Shown one piece after another: positions 21,328-22,674 of a DNA stretch of 22,674 nucleotides. Source of the stretch: Actinomycetota bacterium (GTDB lineage: Bacteria > Actinomycetota > Actinomycetes > S36-B12 > UBA10799); NCBI GenBank assembly GCA_030837395.1, contig JAUPKO010000033.1, positions 1 through 22,674 on the forward strand, read 5' to 3'. The notes under the pieces are model-generated. The model did not search any database. It was not told the DNA's origin and saw only the letters and a program-made list of their open reading frames with translations. The position numbers and the translations under genes are program-made. The stretch's first letter is position 1, and every line of letters starts with the position of its first letter.

Positions 21328-22080
21328 ATGTCGATTCCCACCACACCACAGTCGACGAACCGTTCCCCATCCGGACAACGGCGCCGAGGCCATCGTTCCG
21401 CCTGCGCCCTCCTGGCCACGGCTGGGATACTCGGAGCGAGCCTCATGGTGGCTGGGCCCGCCTCAGCGACCGGCGACTACGGCCCGGACACCTGCCTGCA
21501 GGGATGGGTGTGGCGCGACGCCGTGCCGAACGACCACGTATGCGTCATCCCCTCGGTACGGTCCCTCCACGCCGACTACAACCGCCGGGCCACAGCCTTG
21601 CACCTGCCCGGTAGCGACCAGTGCCGGCCGCACTACACCTGGAGGCTGGTGCAACCCGCCGACCACGTCTGCGTCGATTCCCGGACCCGCCGCCAGGTTC
21701 TCGCCGACAACAGCCAGGCCAGCGCCCGCCGGAACTCGTTGAGAATCACCGTGAGCTCCGAACGGTTCGGGCCAAGCGAGACCTGCACCCCGGAATACTG
21801 CACCCAGACGTCGGACAGCGGGACGTATTACGTCCTTACCGTGCGCAACATCAACATCGGCCCGGCGATTGTCCGCCTGTACCGGAAAAACGGAACCATA
21901 AAACAGTCCTGGTCGGTGAGTGTCCCCGGCGCCGGGCGGAACCCGGGCGGACAACTGACGCTAAAGACGAAGGTGCCGTACTGCCCATACGCCATGGACT
22001 CCTACTTCAGAGTGTACGACTCCGTGTCGACCCGATGGTCCGCACCTCGATCTGCGTCCACCGGCTGCTCGTTCCTGTAG
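21328..22080 (+). CDS. Secreted protein with duplicated W-R-x-A-x-P-x-DHVCV motif
   Basis: 250 residues from the ATG at 21328, with GAGGAG upstream. An Arg-rich start and a hydrophobic core (ALLATAGILGASLMVAG) end in a cleavage site ASA/TGDYG. The mature protein has two copies of a short actinobacterial module: first CLQGWVWRDAVPNDHVCV with a following R...ADYN, then CRPHYTWRLVQPADHVCV with R...LADNSQA. This motif is common in secreted actinobacterial proteins of unknown role. A third domain (about 135-250) with five cysteines and YYVLTVRNINIGPAIVRLY looks like a beta-sandwich. Even cysteine pairing suggests disulfides outside the cell. It is the second secreted gene after the sigma factor. 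Function unknown. Confidence 0.78.
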   Translation: MSIPTTPQSTNRSPSGQRRRGHRSACALLATAGILGASLMVAGPASATGDYGPDTCLQGWVWRDAVPNDHVCVIPSVRSLHADYNRRATALHLPGSDQCRPHYTWRLVQPADHVCVDSRTRRQVLADNSQASARRNSLRITVSSERFGPSETCTPEYCTQTSDSGTYYVLTVRNINIGPAIVRLYRKNGTIKQSWSVSVPGAGRNPGGQLTLKTKVPYCPYAMDSYFRVYDSVSTRWSAPRSASTGCSFL

Positions 22081-22174
22081 GTGGTTTTGGTGATGAGACC
22101 TGGCCGCAGATGATGGTTAGCCGGGGCGAACGCTAGGTTGATCATCGCCGGATCATCAACGGCGTGTTCTGGCG

Positions 22175-22223
22175 GTGTCTTGTACTGGGTTTGGCGGAGA
22201 CAACCAAACCCAGTACAAGACAC
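22175..22223. other. Perfect 19-bp inverted repeat with 11-base loop
   Basis: gtgtcttgtactgggtttg (22175-22193) is exactly complementary to 22205-22223. The loop is gcggagacaac. It begins 95 bases after the stop of the secreted-protein gene. A strong terminator is the simplest reading, but the length, lack of mismatches and lower GC of the stem are unusual here; an origin-type or recombination site is possible. Confidence 0.85.
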
Positions 22224-22573
22224 ACTGTGCAGCCCGGGGTCTAACGAGACCCGGCAGACAGAGCTGGAGTCTGGGCGCTGGCTGGCGCAGACAAGACCTG
22301 GGCGCTGGCTGGGTTGCGTCTGGGAGCGTCCATTGGCGGCCTTTCCTCGGATGCGGGAACCTCTCACCAGAATGCTTCGGCCCCAGAAGCAACCGAGTGA
22401 AGATCCTCATCGCTGCCCTGGAGCCATCCCTCCGAACCCCTAACGAAGATCAACACCGTTTGCGGCTCATGACCGCTTCCTTCCCAACAGGCCGAGGCGG
22501 GGCGTGTTCGGCGGTGAGGCGGGGTGTGGTCTCGGTGCCGAGGAGGGCGTGGACTCCGAGGCTGGCCAGGGTT

Positions 22574-22674
22574 CTAGCCGTCCACGAGTGCTGCGAGAAG
22601 CGCGGCGGGGACTGCCCAGGCTCCGTCGTGGGGTGCGGAGATGTCCAGGACGGAGCGTGTGGTGAGGATCCCGC
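22574..22674 (-). CDS. Possible C-terminal gene fragment cut by window edge
   Basis: The minus-strand frame running in from the right edge reads GILTTRSVLDISAPHDGAW, then AVPAALLAALVDG and a TAG stop (22574-22576). The balanced residue mix looks more protein-like than the other frames, but only 33 codons are visible and the family cannot be named. Treat as tentative. Confidence 0.3.
   Translation of the reverse strand, partial: GILTTRSVLDISAPHDGAWAVPAALLAALVDG

Larger units (their letters stand above)
22081..22674. other. Mostly non-coding end region with hairpins
   Basis: No convincing complete gene. It holds a perfect 19-bp hairpin (22175-22223), a second dyad around GTCT-AACG-AGAC (22234-22254), two direct copies of CTGGGCGCTGGCTGG (22271-22285 and 22298-22312) and a TGCTTC...GAAGCA hairpin (22373-22391). 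From 22574 to the edge, the minus strand is open without a stop and might be the C-terminal fragment of a gene. Confidence 0.55.

Noticed and set aside
1..22674. tRNA, rRNA or integrase attachment site
   Set aside because: No tRNA- or rRNA-like sequence and no integrase gene was recognised on either strand, so the element cannot be called integrative from this window.

Overview
The window is high-GC DNA with GTG/TTG starts and stop/start overlaps at most gene junctions. These traits, and the protein families present, point to an actinobacterium. A Pseudonocardia- or Streptomyces-like host is my inference. It reads as part of a conjugative element (plasmid or ICE): the 3' part of a relaxase, a nearly complete actinobacterial type IV secretion system (T4SS), a toxin-antitoxin pair and a serine resolvase with res-like repeats. 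No integrase, replication protein, tRNA, rRNA or CRISPR array was found.

Layout. (1) 3-2400, plus strand: relaxase (5' end cut by the window edge) and an unknown helical protein. (2) 12416 down to 2423, minus strand: one long, translationally coupled operon. In order of transcription it holds a DUF6668-like deviant P-loop protein, a small pilin-like membrane protein, a DUF8175-like membrane protein, a TrbL/VirB6-like channel protein, an SCO6880-like protein, a VirB4-like ATPase, a VirD4-like coupling protein, a DUF4913-like protein, a small putative antitoxin and a zeta toxin. (3) 12417-12601: AT-richer divergent control region with dyads. (4) 12602-15413, plus strand: a coupled three-gene operon with a bifunctional transglycosylase/NlpC-P60 peptidoglycan hydrolase, a lipoprotein-like protein and a bitopic membrane protein. 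(5) 15521-18464: accessory genes, namely a DUF3761-type membrane protein, an endonuclease VII-like protein, and a serine resolvase preceded by a repeat-rich 306-bp gap. (6) 18941-22080: an ECF-type sigma factor fused to a zinc-finger anti-sigma-like motif, a membrane span and an 18-copy five-residue external repeat, followed by two secreted cysteine-containing proteins. (7) 22081-22674: mostly non-coding, with a perfect 19-bp hairpin and further dyads, ending in a possible gene fragment on the minus strand.

How it may work together. The relaxase would nick DNA, the VirD4-like protein would deliver it, the VirB4-like, SCO6880-like, TrbL-like, DUF8175-like and pilin-like proteins would form the channel, and the divergent hydrolase operon would open the wall. 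The zeta toxin pair at the operon end could stabilise the element. The resolvase could resolve multimers. The fused sigma/anti-sigma protein with neighbouring secreted proteins is the least conventional part and looks like a self-contained envelope-sensing unit; this role is inference.
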